From positions 1-25,508 of the forward strand of contig CAZPQC010000051.1 of NCBI GenBank assembly GCA_964588525.1: DNA of 25,508 nt. The letters run 5' to 3'. Origin of the DNA: JAFGQJ01 sp964588525. Lineage in GTDB: Bacteria > Spirochaetota > Spirochaetia > SZUA-6 > DRHE01. The notes below the pieces were generated by a model. That model searched no databases, had not been told where the DNA came from, and worked only from the letters and a program-made list of their open reading frames with translations. Positions 1 to 7,522 of this stretch are shown here, one piece after another (position 1 is the stretch's first letter; every line of letters starts with the position of its first letter). Both the position numbers and the translations under genes were made by a program.

Positions 1-1381
1 TGGCGAAGGCTTTCAACTTCTCGTAGGTCTCGATGTACTCCCGGGCTTTTTCATATACAGTCTTGTAGCGAGGCTCGAAGATTACGTCGATCTTTGACAG
101 GATTTCACTCTCCAGCCTCTTTTCGAACTCCCTTGCCAGAAGCTCGAAACGCGGCGAGATCTCTCTAAGGTAGCGGACGATCAGCCTGTCGAACTCCGGA
201 ACCTGCTCCACCTCTTCGGCGATACTAGAAAGCTCGGCCATGGCTGCCGGGTAATCCTCGGCGTTGTAGTGCTGCCGGGCCTGTTCTGCTCGCCCCGCGA
301 TACTATGATTCGTGATCTTCTGTCGGTTCCCGCCTCTGACCACGTCTACCGCGAAGGCGGGCATTGCCTGGCAGGCCTTGAGCACCAATTCGATTACATC
401 GGTGAACACCCGCCCCTTCCACAGCTGCTGACGCAGGGACTCCAGGAGGGCCAGCAGGGCGGGGTTGTAGTTCATGCGGAAATGCTCCTTCGGATTGAAG
501 ATAATCTCGCAGCAGGTGACCTTGGTTCCCTTGAAGCTCACGGTTCCCGCGTTGAAGAACCTCAGCAGCTTCTTGGCAAACAGATCGCTCTTCACAATTT
601 TATTCTCTTTCGAGAAACTGGAGTATACGCTGTGGGTGGTGATGATCTTCGAATCCTTGGGGGAGAGTTCATTGGCCAGGGTCTGGAGTCTGGCCGCCGT
701 ATTCAGGAGAAACCCCGACAGCAGACCGCTCTCGGTGATGATCAGCGGAGTCGTCAGATTTCCGCCGGCGATGCCGGCGGTTACCTTGAAATCCGGCAAG
801 ACGATGCTGTAGTCGCTGCGCGTACCGCCCACCGCGTGGTCTTTGATCCCCCCGTGCTTGGAGAAGGTATTGATGATCTCGAGGGTGGTTTTTATGCAGT
901 CCGTTGCCGAAGAAGCCACGACCACGATCTCATCACCCCGCTCCCGGTTGGCAAGCGCGCTGTTTCCGTGGGCGATGTTCCGTATCCCCTCGTGGAGGAA
1001 ATCGTCGAGCTTGCGTAGACGGGAGAGATTGCTCTTGCTCTCCTGGCAGAATCTCGTATAGCCGTGGATATCCAACATGGCGATATAGATGTTGGCAATG
1101 GAGATGTTGCGCTTCAGATCGCCGGTGCTCGGGAACTCCGGGTGGGACAGGATCAGCTCTTTCCACAGCTTCCCGTACTCGGATCTGCTCAGCTCCTTGA
1201 GGAAACCCCAACGCAGATCTTTGAAGAGGGCAAAGCTTCGTTCGATCACGGCTTCCGGTTTGAAACTCAGTTTCAACGTACCCACATAGTCGATGAGGGC
1301 TGAAAAAGTCTCGAACTCTCCGGCCATCAATTTGTCGCTCACGTGGTAGAAGAGTTTCAGCTCCGGAGTGGAGGAAAGCAT
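1..1381 (-). CDS. Class III adenylate/guanylate cyclase-domain protein, C-terminus cut by window edge
   Basis: The frame runs from an ATG at 1381 down to base 1 without a stop, giving 460 codons. It carries the hallmarks of a class III nucleotidyl cyclase. A first metal aspartate lies in MLDIHGYTRF (D104), a second in RGDEIVVV (D150), and the NxxxR motif in LLNTAARLQ (N227, R231). By family knowledge these bind two metals and stabilise the transition state, so the domain looks catalytically complete. The position that usually holds the purine-binding lysine appears to be R146, so ATP versus GTP preference is unclear. Residues 1-95 and the helical stretch after about 330 match no domain I know. 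There is no signal peptide or membrane segment. AAGGAG lies 12 nt upstream of the ATG, slightly far. The gene follows the HAD phosphatase by 46 bp and may be co-transcribed with it. Confidence 0.8.
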   Translation of the reverse strand, partial: MLSSTPELKLFYHVSDKLMAGEFETFSALIDYVGTLKLSFKPEAVIERSFALFKDLRWGFLKELSRSEYGKLWKELILSHPEFPSTGDLKRNISIANIYIAMLDIHGYTRFCQESKSNLSRLRKLDDFLHEGIRNIAHGNSALANRERGDEIVVVASSATDCIKTTLEIINTFSKHGGIKDHAVGGTRSDYSIVLPDFKVTAGIAGGNLTTPLIITESGLLSGFLLNTAARLQTLANELSPKDSKIITTHSVYSSFSKENKIVKSDLFAKKLLRFFNAGTVSFKGTKVTCCEIIFNPKEHFRMNYNPALLALLESLRQQLWKGRVFTDVIELVLKACQAMPAFAVDVVRGGNRQKITNHSIAGRAEQARQHYNAEDYPAAMAELSSIAEEVEQVPEFDRLIVRYLREISPRFELLAREFEKRLESEILSKIDVIFEPRYKTVYEKAREYIETYEKLKAFA

Positions 1382-1427
1382 GGTAAAGGTCAACTCCTTT
1401 TTCTCGATGCGGGCAATCTGAACACCC

Positions 1428-2087
1428 CTAAAGACGGAAATCCAGAACCCGCCAGCCTCTTGTGGAGGCTATGCGCCTCAGACGTCGGTCGGGATTCACA
1501 GCGACCGGATCGGATACCGATTTCAGCAGGGCGAGATCGTTCACGCTGTCGGTGTAAAAGGAACATTCCCGCCATCCCGCCTCCCGGCTGCGGATGAAAT
1601 CGTAGACCTTATCCTTCTTTTTTTCTTTCAGCAGCGGGCCTTCGGCAAAGCGCCCGGTGCACCGGTCTTCGACAAACTCCAACGTCGTGGCGATCACTTC
1701 CCGGATCCCGAGATCCTCCGCCAGAGGCCGGACGATCAGATCGAGAGAAGAGGTGGCCAGCACCACCTGCCGACCTTGGCCCTGAAGCTCTTTGATCAGC
1801 CGACGCATCTCGGGATATACCCGGCTCTTCATGGTCTCGAAATTGGCCCGGGACACCTCCTCCAATTCCCGCCGGGATCGACCGGAGAGGATGGAAAAAT
1901 ACCAATCCCGGGAATCGGCTTCCAAGCTTCCGACGTAGTACTGCAGGAAAAAGAAGGGGATGTACAGCAGTGTCAGCGCCGGGAAAAGACCCAGCTGAAC
2001 CCCTTTTCGTACGAACAGAGGTCCGGAGGATCCGCTTATGATCGTGTGATCCACGTCGAAAAAGTCGTACTTCCCGTTCCCGCCCAT
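1428..2087 (-). CDS. HAD-IB family phosphatase (SerB-like)
   Basis: This 219-residue protein has all four HAD motifs: FFDVDHT with nucleophile D11 and acid/base D13, ATSS at 111-114, lysine K160 and FYTDSVNDLALL with D180 and D184. Length, order and the helical cap between motifs I and II fit the HAD-IB subfamily, which includes phosphoserine phosphatase and lipid-phosphate phosphatases. The cap contains a strongly hydrophobic run around residues 33-52, as seen in HAD-IB enzymes acting near membranes or on lipid phosphates. The substrate cannot be told from sequence. The frame is open far upstream, but the residues before the ATG at 2087 do not look coding and overlap the SDR gene. GGGGAG sits just upstream of this ATG, rather close. 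A gap of 107 bp with its own candidate promoter separates it from the SDR. Confidence 0.82.
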   Translation of the reverse strand: MGGNGKYDFFDVDHTIISGSSGPLFVRKGVQLGLFPALTLLYIPFFFLQYYVGSLEADSRDWYFSILSGRSRRELEEVSRANFETMKSRVYPEMRRLIKELQGQGRQVVLATSSLDLIVRPLAEDLGIREVIATTLEFVEDRCTGRFAEGPLLKEKKKDKVYDFIRSREAGWRECSFYTDSVNDLALLKSVSDPVAVNPDRRLRRIASTRGWRVLDFRL

Positions 2088-2153
2088 CAGCTCCCCGTTT
2101 CCATGTGTTTGTTCGCTTCTCTCGGATCCGTCTTTAGATTTCGTGGTGGGGCA

Positions 2154-2182
2154 ACGATACCAAGTTTCACCGAGCCGATCAA
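2154..2182 (-). promoter_or_regulatory. Candidate sigma-70 promoter for the HAD phosphatase
   Basis: Reading the minus strand, TTGATC (2177-2182) and TATCGT (2154-2159) are separated by 17 bp, with four of six matches in each hexamer. Transcription would start near 2147, giving a leader of about 60 nt. The call rests on sequence match alone. Confidence 0.3.
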
Positions 2183-2194
2183 GCGAGCAGAAGA

Positions 2195-3031
2195 TCACAA
2201 GCGGCGGAGGTGGAAGCCACCATCCACGTCGATGACCGAACCGGTTGTAAAGGGCAGATCTCCGCGGATCACCGCGGCGGCGGCGGCCCCCACATCTTCG
2301 GGCAAGCCCCATCTGCCCTCCGGCACCAATCCGTCCGCAATCAGGCGATCGTATTTTTCCTTGACCACGCTGGTCATATCGGTTGCCATGATCCCGGGCC
2401 GCAGCTCCACGACCTGGATGCCTTCCGCGGCCAGACGGACCGACCATAGCTGGACGGCCATGGACAGTCCGGCCTTGGAGATGCAGTAATCCCCCCGGTT
2501 GATCGATGCGGTATTCGCCGACATGGAGGTAACGAACACGATTTTGAAACCCCCGGGGAGCAATCTCTCCGGTTTGTTCTGAAGCCAGTAGTTCACTACC
2601 CCCTGGGTGAGGAAGTAGGGGCCCTTCAGGTTGATACGGATCAGCTCATCGAAGGATTGCTCGGTCGCCTCGGTGATGTCGGCGCGGACCTTAGGGGCGA
2701 TGCCGGCGTTGTTGACCAGGGCATCGATCCGGCCGAACTCCTGCAGCGTAGCCGCGATCAGAGCCTCCCGCTGCTCGCTGTCCCCGATATCGCCCTGGAG
2801 CGCGGCAAAACTCTGATTCGACGCACTGTGCGCTCCCTGCGCCTTATGCGCTCCCTGCGCAGGAAGAAGCGATCGGCAGCGTTTCAGCGTTTCCTCCGCC
2901 TCGCTGCGGTTGCGGGCATAGTTGACGGCAACCGAATAACCCTCCTGCGCCAGTCTCAGGGCAATACCGCGACCCAGCCCCCGGCTCGCGCCGGTGACCA
3001 GCACTACAGGAGCCTCATGCGTGTCTTTCAT
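2195..3031 (-). CDS. Short-chain dehydrogenase/reductase (FabG/KduD-like)
   Basis: A classical SDR of 278 residues. The cofactor motif is TGASRGLG (13-20), the structural motif NNAG (107-110), and the catalytic residues are Y182 and K186 in YCISKAG with an upstream serine in VTSMSA. It ends in GSVIDVDGG, as FabG-like enzymes do. It should be a soluble NAD(P)H-dependent oxidoreductase. It diverges from the GH88 gene. SDR enzymes such as KduD and DEHU reductases act on the keto-deoxyuronates that GH88 releases, so that role is a reasonable inference, but a generic 3-oxoacyl reductase is not excluded. An insert at residues 57-72 carries a six-residue tandem repeat (AQGAHK, AQGAHS) in the loop before the third strand. 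I chose the ATG at 3031 over 3043 because the latter overlaps the candidate -10 box. Confidence 0.85.
   Translation of the reverse strand: MKDTHEAPVVLVTGASRGLGRGIALRLAQEGYSVAVNYARNRSEAEETLKRCRSLLPAQGAHKAQGAHSASNQSFAALQGDIGDSEQREALIAATLQEFGRIDALVNNAGIAPKVRADITEATEQSFDELIRINLKGPYFLTQGVVNYWLQNKPERLLPGGFKIVFVTSMSANTASINRGDYCISKAGLSMAVQLWSVRLAAEGIQVVELRPGIMATDMTSVVKEKYDRLIADGLVPEGRWGLPEDVGAAAAAVIRGDLPFTTGSVIDVDGGFHLRRL
2829..2860. repeat. In-frame tandem repeat, 18-bp period
   Basis: The 14-mer TGCGCTCCCTGCGC occurs at 2829-2842 and again at 2847-2860, giving an 18-bp period. It keeps the SDR frame open and adds two copies of a six-residue unit to a surface loop. Confidence 0.8.
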
Positions 3032-3038
3032 GAGAGTA

Positions 3039-3068
3039 AGCATAGTTCATCTGACCGGCATCCGTCAA
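3039..3068 (-). promoter_or_regulatory. Candidate promoter giving a leaderless SDR mRNA
   Basis: On the minus strand, TTGACG (3063-3068) and TATGCT (3039-3044) are 18 bp apart. The base seven positions past the -10 box is near the A of the ATG at 3031. No Shine-Dalgarno sequence precedes that ATG or the one at 3043, which fits a leaderless transcript. Confidence 0.45.
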
Positions 3069-3082
3069 ACACCCGGGAGGCT

Positions 3083-3131
3083 GCCGGCTGTGCCGGCTGT
3101 GCCGGCCCGCCATGGAAACCGCAGCCGGCAC
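3083..3131. repeat. GCCGGC-rich tandem and inverted repeat in the SDR/GH88 divergent region
   Basis: GCCGGCTGT is repeated with a 9-bp period from 3083 to 3106. GTGCCGGCTG (3090-3099) is also the exact inverse of CAGCCGGCAC (3122-3131), with a 22-bp spacer. The element lies between the two divergent promoters, where an operator would be expected. A related GCCGGC palindrome lies upstream of tctC. Confidence 0.5.
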
Positions 3132-3146
3132 GGCTCGGGCGAGGCT

Positions 3147-3175
3147 TTGACTTTTTTCGGGCAAAGACCCAAGAT
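3147..3175 (+). promoter_or_regulatory. Candidate sigma-70 promoter for the GH88 operon
   Basis: TTGACT (3147-3152) is followed after 17 bp by CAAGAT (3170-3175). The -35 box is good and the -10 box weak, with three of six matches, as is common for activated promoters. Confidence 0.33.
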
Positions 3176-3219
3176 GAGATTTGCGAAGAGACTGAAACCA
3201 ACGAAGGAGGATCGGCATA

Positions 3220-4614
3220 ATGAAAATCAACGCCTCCCTGACGGCGAAAGACCTCTTACCCCGGATCAAGCGGTTGTTCGAACTCTCCGGCGCCAAAATC
3301 CTTGCGATCCGCGAGAGGTGGAAGCCGGAATCCGGAACACCCGTATTCACGGTCAAGGGAAAATACACGACCAGGGGCTGGACCGAATGGACCCAGGGGT
3401 TTCAGTTCGGCGCTGCACTGCTGCAGTTCGACGCGGACGGAGACAAGCGCTTTCTGGACTACGGGATCGAGGGTACCCTGGCCACCATGGCCAGCCATGT
3501 CAGCCATATCGGCGTGCACGACCACGGCTTCAACAACGTCAGTACCTACGGCAACCTTCTGCGCCTGTACCGGGAAGGGAAGATCCCCCGGGACAGCTGG
3601 GCAGAAGCGTTCTGCGAGCTGGCCCTCAAGGTCTCCGGTGCCACCCAGGCAGCCCGCTGGACGGCCCTGCCGGACAACTTAGGCTACATCTACTCGTTCA
3701 ACGGGCCCCATTCCCTGTTCGTGGATACGATCCGTTCCCTTCGGGTTCTGAGCGCGGCCCACACCTTGGGGCACGTGCTGATGGGCGAGCAGGACCGCAG
3801 GATCTCCCTGCTGGAACGGATGCTCCAGCACGCCGAGGCTACCGCACGCTACAACGTCTACTTCGGCGAGGGCCGGGACATCTACGACGTTCGCGGGCGG
3901 GCGGTGCACGAGGCGATATTCAACATCACCAATGGGGCATTCCGCTGCCCCAGCACCCAGCAGGGCTACTCCCCCTTCTCCACCTGGACCCGGGGACAGG
4001 CCTGGGCCCTGGCCGGGTATCCGGAGCAGCTGGAGTACCTGCATACCCTGCCCGAACAGTCCTTTGCGCATCTGAAGGTCGCCGATCTTAAGGGCAAGCA
4101 GAGCTTCGTGAAGCGATTCCTGGAGACCTCCAGGGCGCTTGCGGATTTCTACATCGAGCAGACCCCCGCCGACGGGATACCCTACTGGGACACGGGGGCA
4201 CCGGGGCTGGTTCACCTGGCGGGCTGGCAGGACAGGCCGGCGGATCCGTTCAACGACTACGAGCCGGTGGACAGCTCGGCGGCGGCCATAGCGGCGCAGG
4301 GGCTGCTGCGCCTGGGCCGCTATCTGCAGGAGAGGGGAAGCAAGAAAGAGGGGGCGCGTTACTTCCAGGCCGGCCTGACGGTAGCCGAGGCTCTGTTCGC
4401 GGATCCGTACCTCTCCACCGATGCCCGGCACGAGGGATTGATCCTGCACTCGGTCTACCACCGCCCCAACGGCTGGGATCATGTCCCGGCAGGACGCAAA
4501 GTCCCCTGCGGGGAAGCAACCATGTGGGGGGACTACCACGCCCGGGAGCTCGCCCTGTACATCAAGAAGATCGCCGAGGGGGATCCCTACTACACCTTCT
4601 GGAGCACCCTGTAG
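3220..4614 (+). CDS. Unsaturated glucuronyl hydrolase, GH88 family, cytoplasmic
   Basis: The 464-residue protein shows the GH88 pattern along its length: WTEWTQGFQFGAALL (54-68), HDHGF with D101, FVDTIRSL with D169, WTRGQAWAL (256-264), DSSAAAI (351-357) and TMWGDYHARELAL near the end. D101 and D169 correspond in context to the two catalytic aspartates of the family. GH88 enzymes hydrate the 4,5-double bond of an unsaturated uronyl residue, which then falls off as a keto-deoxyuronate. There is no signal peptide, so the substrate must be imported first. The protein is longer than the classic enzymes of about 380 residues, with extra sequence around 280-300. AAGGAGG lies 9 nt before the ATG. 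It leads the plus-strand catabolic block, with 14 nt to the next gene. Which polysaccharide feeds it (pectin, glycosaminoglycan, ulvan or other) cannot be told. Confidence 0.88.
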   Translation: MKINASLTAKDLLPRIKRLFELSGAKILAIRERWKPESGTPVFTVKGKYTTRGWTEWTQGFQFGAALLQFDADGDKRFLDYGIEGTLATMASHVSHIGVHDHGFNNVSTYGNLLRLYREGKIPRDSWAEAFCELALKVSGATQAARWTALPDNLGYIYSFNGPHSLFVDTIRSLRVLSAAHTLGHVLMGEQDRRISLLERMLQHAEATARYNVYFGEGRDIYDVRGRAVHEAIFNITNGAFRCPSTQQGYSPFSTWTRGQAWALAGYPEQLEYLHTLPEQSFAHLKVADLKGKQSFVKRFLETSRALADFYIEQTPADGIPYWDTGAPGLVHLAGWQDRPADPFNDYEPVDSSAAAIAAQGLLRLGRYLQERGSKKEGARYFQAGLTVAEALFADPYLSTDARHEGLILHSVYHRPNGWDHVPAGRKVPCGEATMWGDYHARELALYIKKIAEGDPYYTFWSTL

Positions 4615-4628
4615 AAAGGGGAGATACA

Positions 4629-5462
4629 ATGGAAGCAAAACCGATAACGGATTTGAGCGAACTGTGCCTCCACACCATCACCACCCGTCCCTGGCCGCTG
4701 GATGACGCAATCCGTCACTACGCAGCCGCCGGGGTCGCGGGGATCTCGGTGTGGCGTCAGGCAATCGAGGGTCTGGATCCGGCCGAGGCGGGCCGGCGGA
4801 TTCGGGAAGCGGGGATGGCCGTCGTATCCCTGGTTCGGGGCGGGTTTTACCCGGCCCGGGAGAAAACGGACAGGCGGAAGGCTATCGAGGAAAACCTGCG
4901 CATCATCGACGAGGCGGCCGCCCTTGGGGCGCCCCACGTGGTGCTGGTCTGCGGGGCGGTGCCCGGGCAGCCCCTGGAGGAGTCCCGCAAGCAGATCCGC
5001 GAGGGGATCGAGGCCACCCTGGTTCACGCCGCCGGAGCCGGAGTCAAGCTGGCCATCGAACCGCTTCATCCGATGTACGCGGACAGCCGTTCGGCGATCA
5101 ATACCCTGGCTCAGGCCAACGATATGGCCGAGGCGATCGCCTCACCAGTGGTGGGGGTGGCGGTGGATGTGTATCATCTGTGGTGGGACCCGGAGCTGGA
5201 ACGGCAGATCCGGCGCTGTGGAGAGCTGGGCAAAATCCTGGCCTTTCACATCTGCGACTGGAGGACCCCGACCCAAGATATGCTGAACGACCGGGGTCTG
5301 ATGGGAGAGGGCTGCATACCGATCCGCCGGATCCGCGGCTGGGTGGAATCGGCGGGATTCGCCGGATTCAATGAGGTAGAGATCTTCTCCACATCGAGAT
5401 GGACCCAGGATCAGGAACAGTGGCTGCAGGAGATCCTCCGGGCCTACCGCGAGGCATCCTGA
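4629..5462 (+). CDS. Sugar phosphate isomerase/epimerase, xylose-isomerase-like TIM barrel
   Basis: The 277-residue protein fits the AP-endonuclease-2-like TIM-barrel family. The usual metal and substrate residues are in place: E144 in KLAIEPLHP, D180 and H183 in VAVDVYHLWWD, H207 in AFHICDW and E249/E251 in FNEVEIFS. Members are metal-dependent isomerases, epimerases, dehydratases or keto-glycoside lyases. Sequence alone does not choose among them. Pairing with a Gfo/Idh/MocA oxidoreductase is common in pathways that oxidise a sugar hydroxyl before isomerisation or elimination. The frame is open back into the GH88 gene, but the ATG at 4629 has an AGGGGAG just upstream and begins the conserved sequence. 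It follows GH88 by 14 nt and is almost certainly co-transcribed. Confidence 0.83.
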   Translation: MEAKPITDLSELCLHTITTRPWPLDDAIRHYAAAGVAGISVWRQAIEGLDPAEAGRRIREAGMAVVSLVRGGFYPAREKTDRRKAIEENLRIIDEAAALGAPHVVLVCGAVPGQPLEESRKQIREGIEATLVHAAGAGVKLAIEPLHPMYADSRSAINTLAQANDMAEAIASPVVGVAVDVYHLWWDPELERQIRRCGELGKILAFHICDWRTPTQDMLNDRGLMGEGCIPIRRIRGWVESAGFAGFNEVEIFSTSRWTQDQEQWLQEILRAYREAS

Positions 5463-5547
5463 GCATTCCGGAGTAAGCGCGCACTCATAGACTTACATAT
5501 ACCGAGAGGCATATACGATGAAGGAGAGAAAGAGAGGGTAAGGAACA

Positions 5548-6717
5548 ATGAAAGAGCACAAGATCGGGGTGATCATGAACGGGGTCAGCGGCCGCATGGG
5601 AACCAATCAGCACCTGATCCGCAGCATCCTGGCGATTCGGGCGCAGGGAGGCGTTTGCCTGGACAGTGGCGACACGGTTATGCCGGATCCGATCCTGGTG
5701 GGCCGCAATCCGGGAAAGATAAAAGCCCTGGCCCAAGCCCACGGCCTGAAACGCACCTCTACGGATCTGGACGCCTGCCTGTCCGATCCGGACAACCGGA
5801 TCTACTTCGATGCTCAGCGAACCGATTTGAGAAAAGAACCGGTGCTCAAGGCGATTGCCGCGGGCAAGCACATCTACACGGAAAAACCGCCGGCTCTGAA
5901 CACGGAAGAGGCCATGGAGATGTACCGGGCCGCGGTCAAGGCCGGGGTGAAGAACGGGGTGGTCCAGGACAAGCTCTGGCTGCCCGGGCTGCTGAAGCTC
6001 AAATACCTGAAGGACAACGGCTTCTTCGGCCGCATACTGTCGGTGCGCTGCGAGTTCGGCTACTGGGTGTTCGACGGCATCGACCAGCCCTCCCAGAGGC
6101 CCTCCTGGAACTACCGCAAGGAGGACGGCGGGGGGATCATCCTCGACATGTTCTGCCACTGGCGCTACGTGATCGACAACCTCTTCGCCCCGGTAAAATC
6201 CCTTTCCTGCATCGCCACCACCCACATCGACAGGCGGGTGGACGAGAACGGCCGGGAGTACCCCTGCACCGCCGAAGATGCCGCCTACGCCACCTTCCTC
6301 TGCCGGGGGGAGGAGGGGGATCTGATCTGCCACTTCAACTCCTCCTGGGTGGTGCGGGTGCGCCGCGACGACCTGGTGGTGTTCCAGGTGGAGGGCACCA
6401 GGGGCACGGCGGTTGCTGGCTTGAGGGACTGCTGGATCCAACCCTCCGCCCTCACCCCCCGGCCGATCTGGAACCCGGATCTGCCCCAGCCCATCGATTT
6501 CTACCAGCACTGGCAGAAGCTTCCGGACAACCGGGAGTACGAAAATGCCTTCAAGGTCCAGTGGGAGCTGTTCCTCAAGCACGTGGTGGCGGATGAGCCG
6601 TTTCCCTGGACCCTGCTGGAGGGAGCCAAGGGGGTGCAGCTGGCCGAGGCGGGGATGCGCTCCTGGGCCGAGCGGCGCTGGGTCGATCTGGAAGAACTGG
6701 AAGGGGTGAAACCGTGA
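5548..6717 (+). CDS. Gfo/Idh/MocA-family NAD(P)-dependent oxidoreductase
   Basis: The N-terminal Rossmann domain starts at once with KIGVIMNGVSGRMGT, a variant nucleotide loop that resembles dihydrodipicolinate reductase more than the common GxGxxG. The family signature EKP follows at 112-114, with K113 expected to be catalytic. The C-terminal domain holds GGGIILDMFCHW, where D200 and H204 fit the usual active-site DxxxH. At 389 residues it is of normal length. These soluble enzymes oxidise or reduce a hydroxyl of a sugar, glycoside or cyclitol, and the substrate here is unknown. It lies 85 bp after the TIM-barrel gene, the longest gap before the transporter, and overlaps the next gene by 4 nt. 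AAGGA sits only a few bases before the ATG. Confidence 0.86.
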   Translation: MKEHKIGVIMNGVSGRMGTNQHLIRSILAIRAQGGVCLDSGDTVMPDPILVGRNPGKIKALAQAHGLKRTSTDLDACLSDPDNRIYFDAQRTDLRKEPVLKAIAAGKHIYTEKPPALNTEEAMEMYRAAVKAGVKNGVVQDKLWLPGLLKLKYLKDNGFFGRILSVRCEFGYWVFDGIDQPSQRPSWNYRKEDGGGIILDMFCHWRYVIDNLFAPVKSLSCIATTHIDRRVDENGREYPCTAEDAAYATFLCRGEEGDLICHFNSSWVVRVRRDDLVVFQVEGTRGTAVAGLRDCWIQPSALTPRPIWNPDLPQPIDFYQHWQKLPDNREYENAFKVQWELFLKHVVADEPFPWTLLEGAKGVQLAEAGMRSWAERRWVDLEELEGVKP

Positions 6718-7412
6718 TCGGAGCGGACAACACCAGCCCGGAGATCGGCGGCGCCGGACGGGACACCGCAATTCTGGGGATCGGCAGCCTGGAGCAGCAT
6801 TCGCTTCACCTCCCCGTGGAGACGGACTTCTTCTTCGCTTCACGGGTGAGCCGGGAGGTGGCCGAGCGTCTCGAAGCGGTACTGCTCAATCCCCTGCCCT
6901 ACTCGACCTCACTGGAGCACCTGGATTTTGCCGGTACGGTGACCCTGAAGCCCGAGACGCTGCGGGCGGTGGTCTGGGACATCGCCGAATCGGTGCTTCG
7001 CTGGGGGATCCGCTACCTGGTGCTGCTGAACGCCCACGGCGGCAACTTCTGCCTGATCCCGACCGCCAGGCAGTGGAACATGGATAAAAAGATCCCTCAT
7101 CTGCTGCTCGTCGAGTTTTTCTCCGGCCTGAGCGACATGGGAGACAACCTGCATGCCGGGGAGGTCGAGACCTCGATGATGCTGCACCTGGCACCTGAGC
7201 GGGTGCGGACGGACAAACCCGAGGACTTCGTTCCCGAATGGAGCCGGGCCGATCTGACCCACTTCGGCATGCGCGGAATCAGCCCCACCGGGGTGTGGGG
7301 CTATCCCAGCCGGGGTACAGCGGAAAAGGGAGCAAAATGGTTCGCAGAGGCCGTCGAATACTCGGTGCAGAGGATCCGCAGCTTGAAACAGGCTTTTGAG
7401 CGGGGCGCGTAG
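6714..7412 (+). CDS. Creatininase-family amidohydrolase/lactonase-like protein
   Basis: The protein has the metal-binding plan of the creatininase family: GSLEQHSLHLPVETD (24-38) with E27, H29 and D38, NAHGGN (106-111) and HAGEVETS (147-154) with E149. The first motif reads EQHS where most members have EQHG. At 232 residues it is of usual length. Family members hydrolyse cyclic amides or small amide bonds on two metal ions, but many sit in sugar operons with no assigned reaction. A ring-opening hydrolysis after the oxidation made by the upstream Gfo/Idh enzyme is an inference. It starts with GTG, overlapping the previous stop as GTGA, so the two are translationally coupled. It ends the first transcription block, and a new promoter follows. 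Confidence 0.82.
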   Translation: MIGADNTSPEIGGAGRDTAILGIGSLEQHSLHLPVETDFFFASRVSREVAERLEAVLLNPLPYSTSLEHLDFAGTVTLKPETLRAVVWDIAESVLRWGIRYLVLLNAHGGNFCLIPTARQWNMDKKIPHLLLVEFFSGLSDMGDNLHAGEVETSMMLHLAPERVRTDKPEDFVPEWSRADLTHFGMRGISPTGVWGYPSRGTAEKGAKWFAEAVEYSVQRIRSLKQAFERGA

Positions 7413-7429
7413 CCCGTCCGGAGGTGCCG

Positions 7430-7443
7430 GCCTGCCGGCAGGC
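7430..7443. promoter_or_regulatory. Perfect 14-bp palindrome upstream of tctC
   Basis: GCCTGCCGGCAGGC reads the same on both strands and ends 11 bp before the -35 box of the tctC promoter. The core GCCGGC and the preceding GGAGGTGCCGGC resemble the repeats between SDR and GH88 (GGAGGCTGCCGGC). It may be an operator. A hairpin at the end of the upstream operon is the alternative, but no T-run follows. Confidence 0.45.
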
Positions 7444-7454
7444 GCGCCAGCCCG

Positions 7455-7484
7455 TTGACGGTTATATGCAATAAATTCTATACT
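7455..7484 (+). promoter_or_regulatory. Strong sigma-70-type promoter for tctC
   Basis: TTGACG (7455-7460), an 18-bp AT-rich spacer and TATACT (7479-7484) make the best promoter match in the window. The local AT richness stands out from the GC-rich surroundings. Transcription would start near 7491, about 30 nt before the ATG. Confidence 0.65.
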
Positions 7485-7522
7485 TTTATAGCAACGAAAA
7501 AATCCTATAAAGGAGGCAAATC

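Noticed and set aside
269..1018. Plus-strand open frame of 249 codons
   Set aside because: It lies opposite the cyclase gene, whose catalytic motifs are complete.
3041..3043. ATG at 3043 as the SDR start
   Set aside because: It overlaps the candidate -10 box and has no ribosome site. The ATG at 3031 fits the predicted transcript start better.
5518..5541. Possible seven-residue leader peptide (MKERKRG) before the Gfo/Idh gene
   Set aside because: Too short to support, with no attenuator structure beside it. The purine-rich run is better explained as ribosome-site background.
5485..6843. Minus-strand open frame of 452 codons opposite the Gfo/Idh gene
   Set aside because: Low-complexity translation without motifs. 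The plus strand has the EKP oxidoreductase in good frame.
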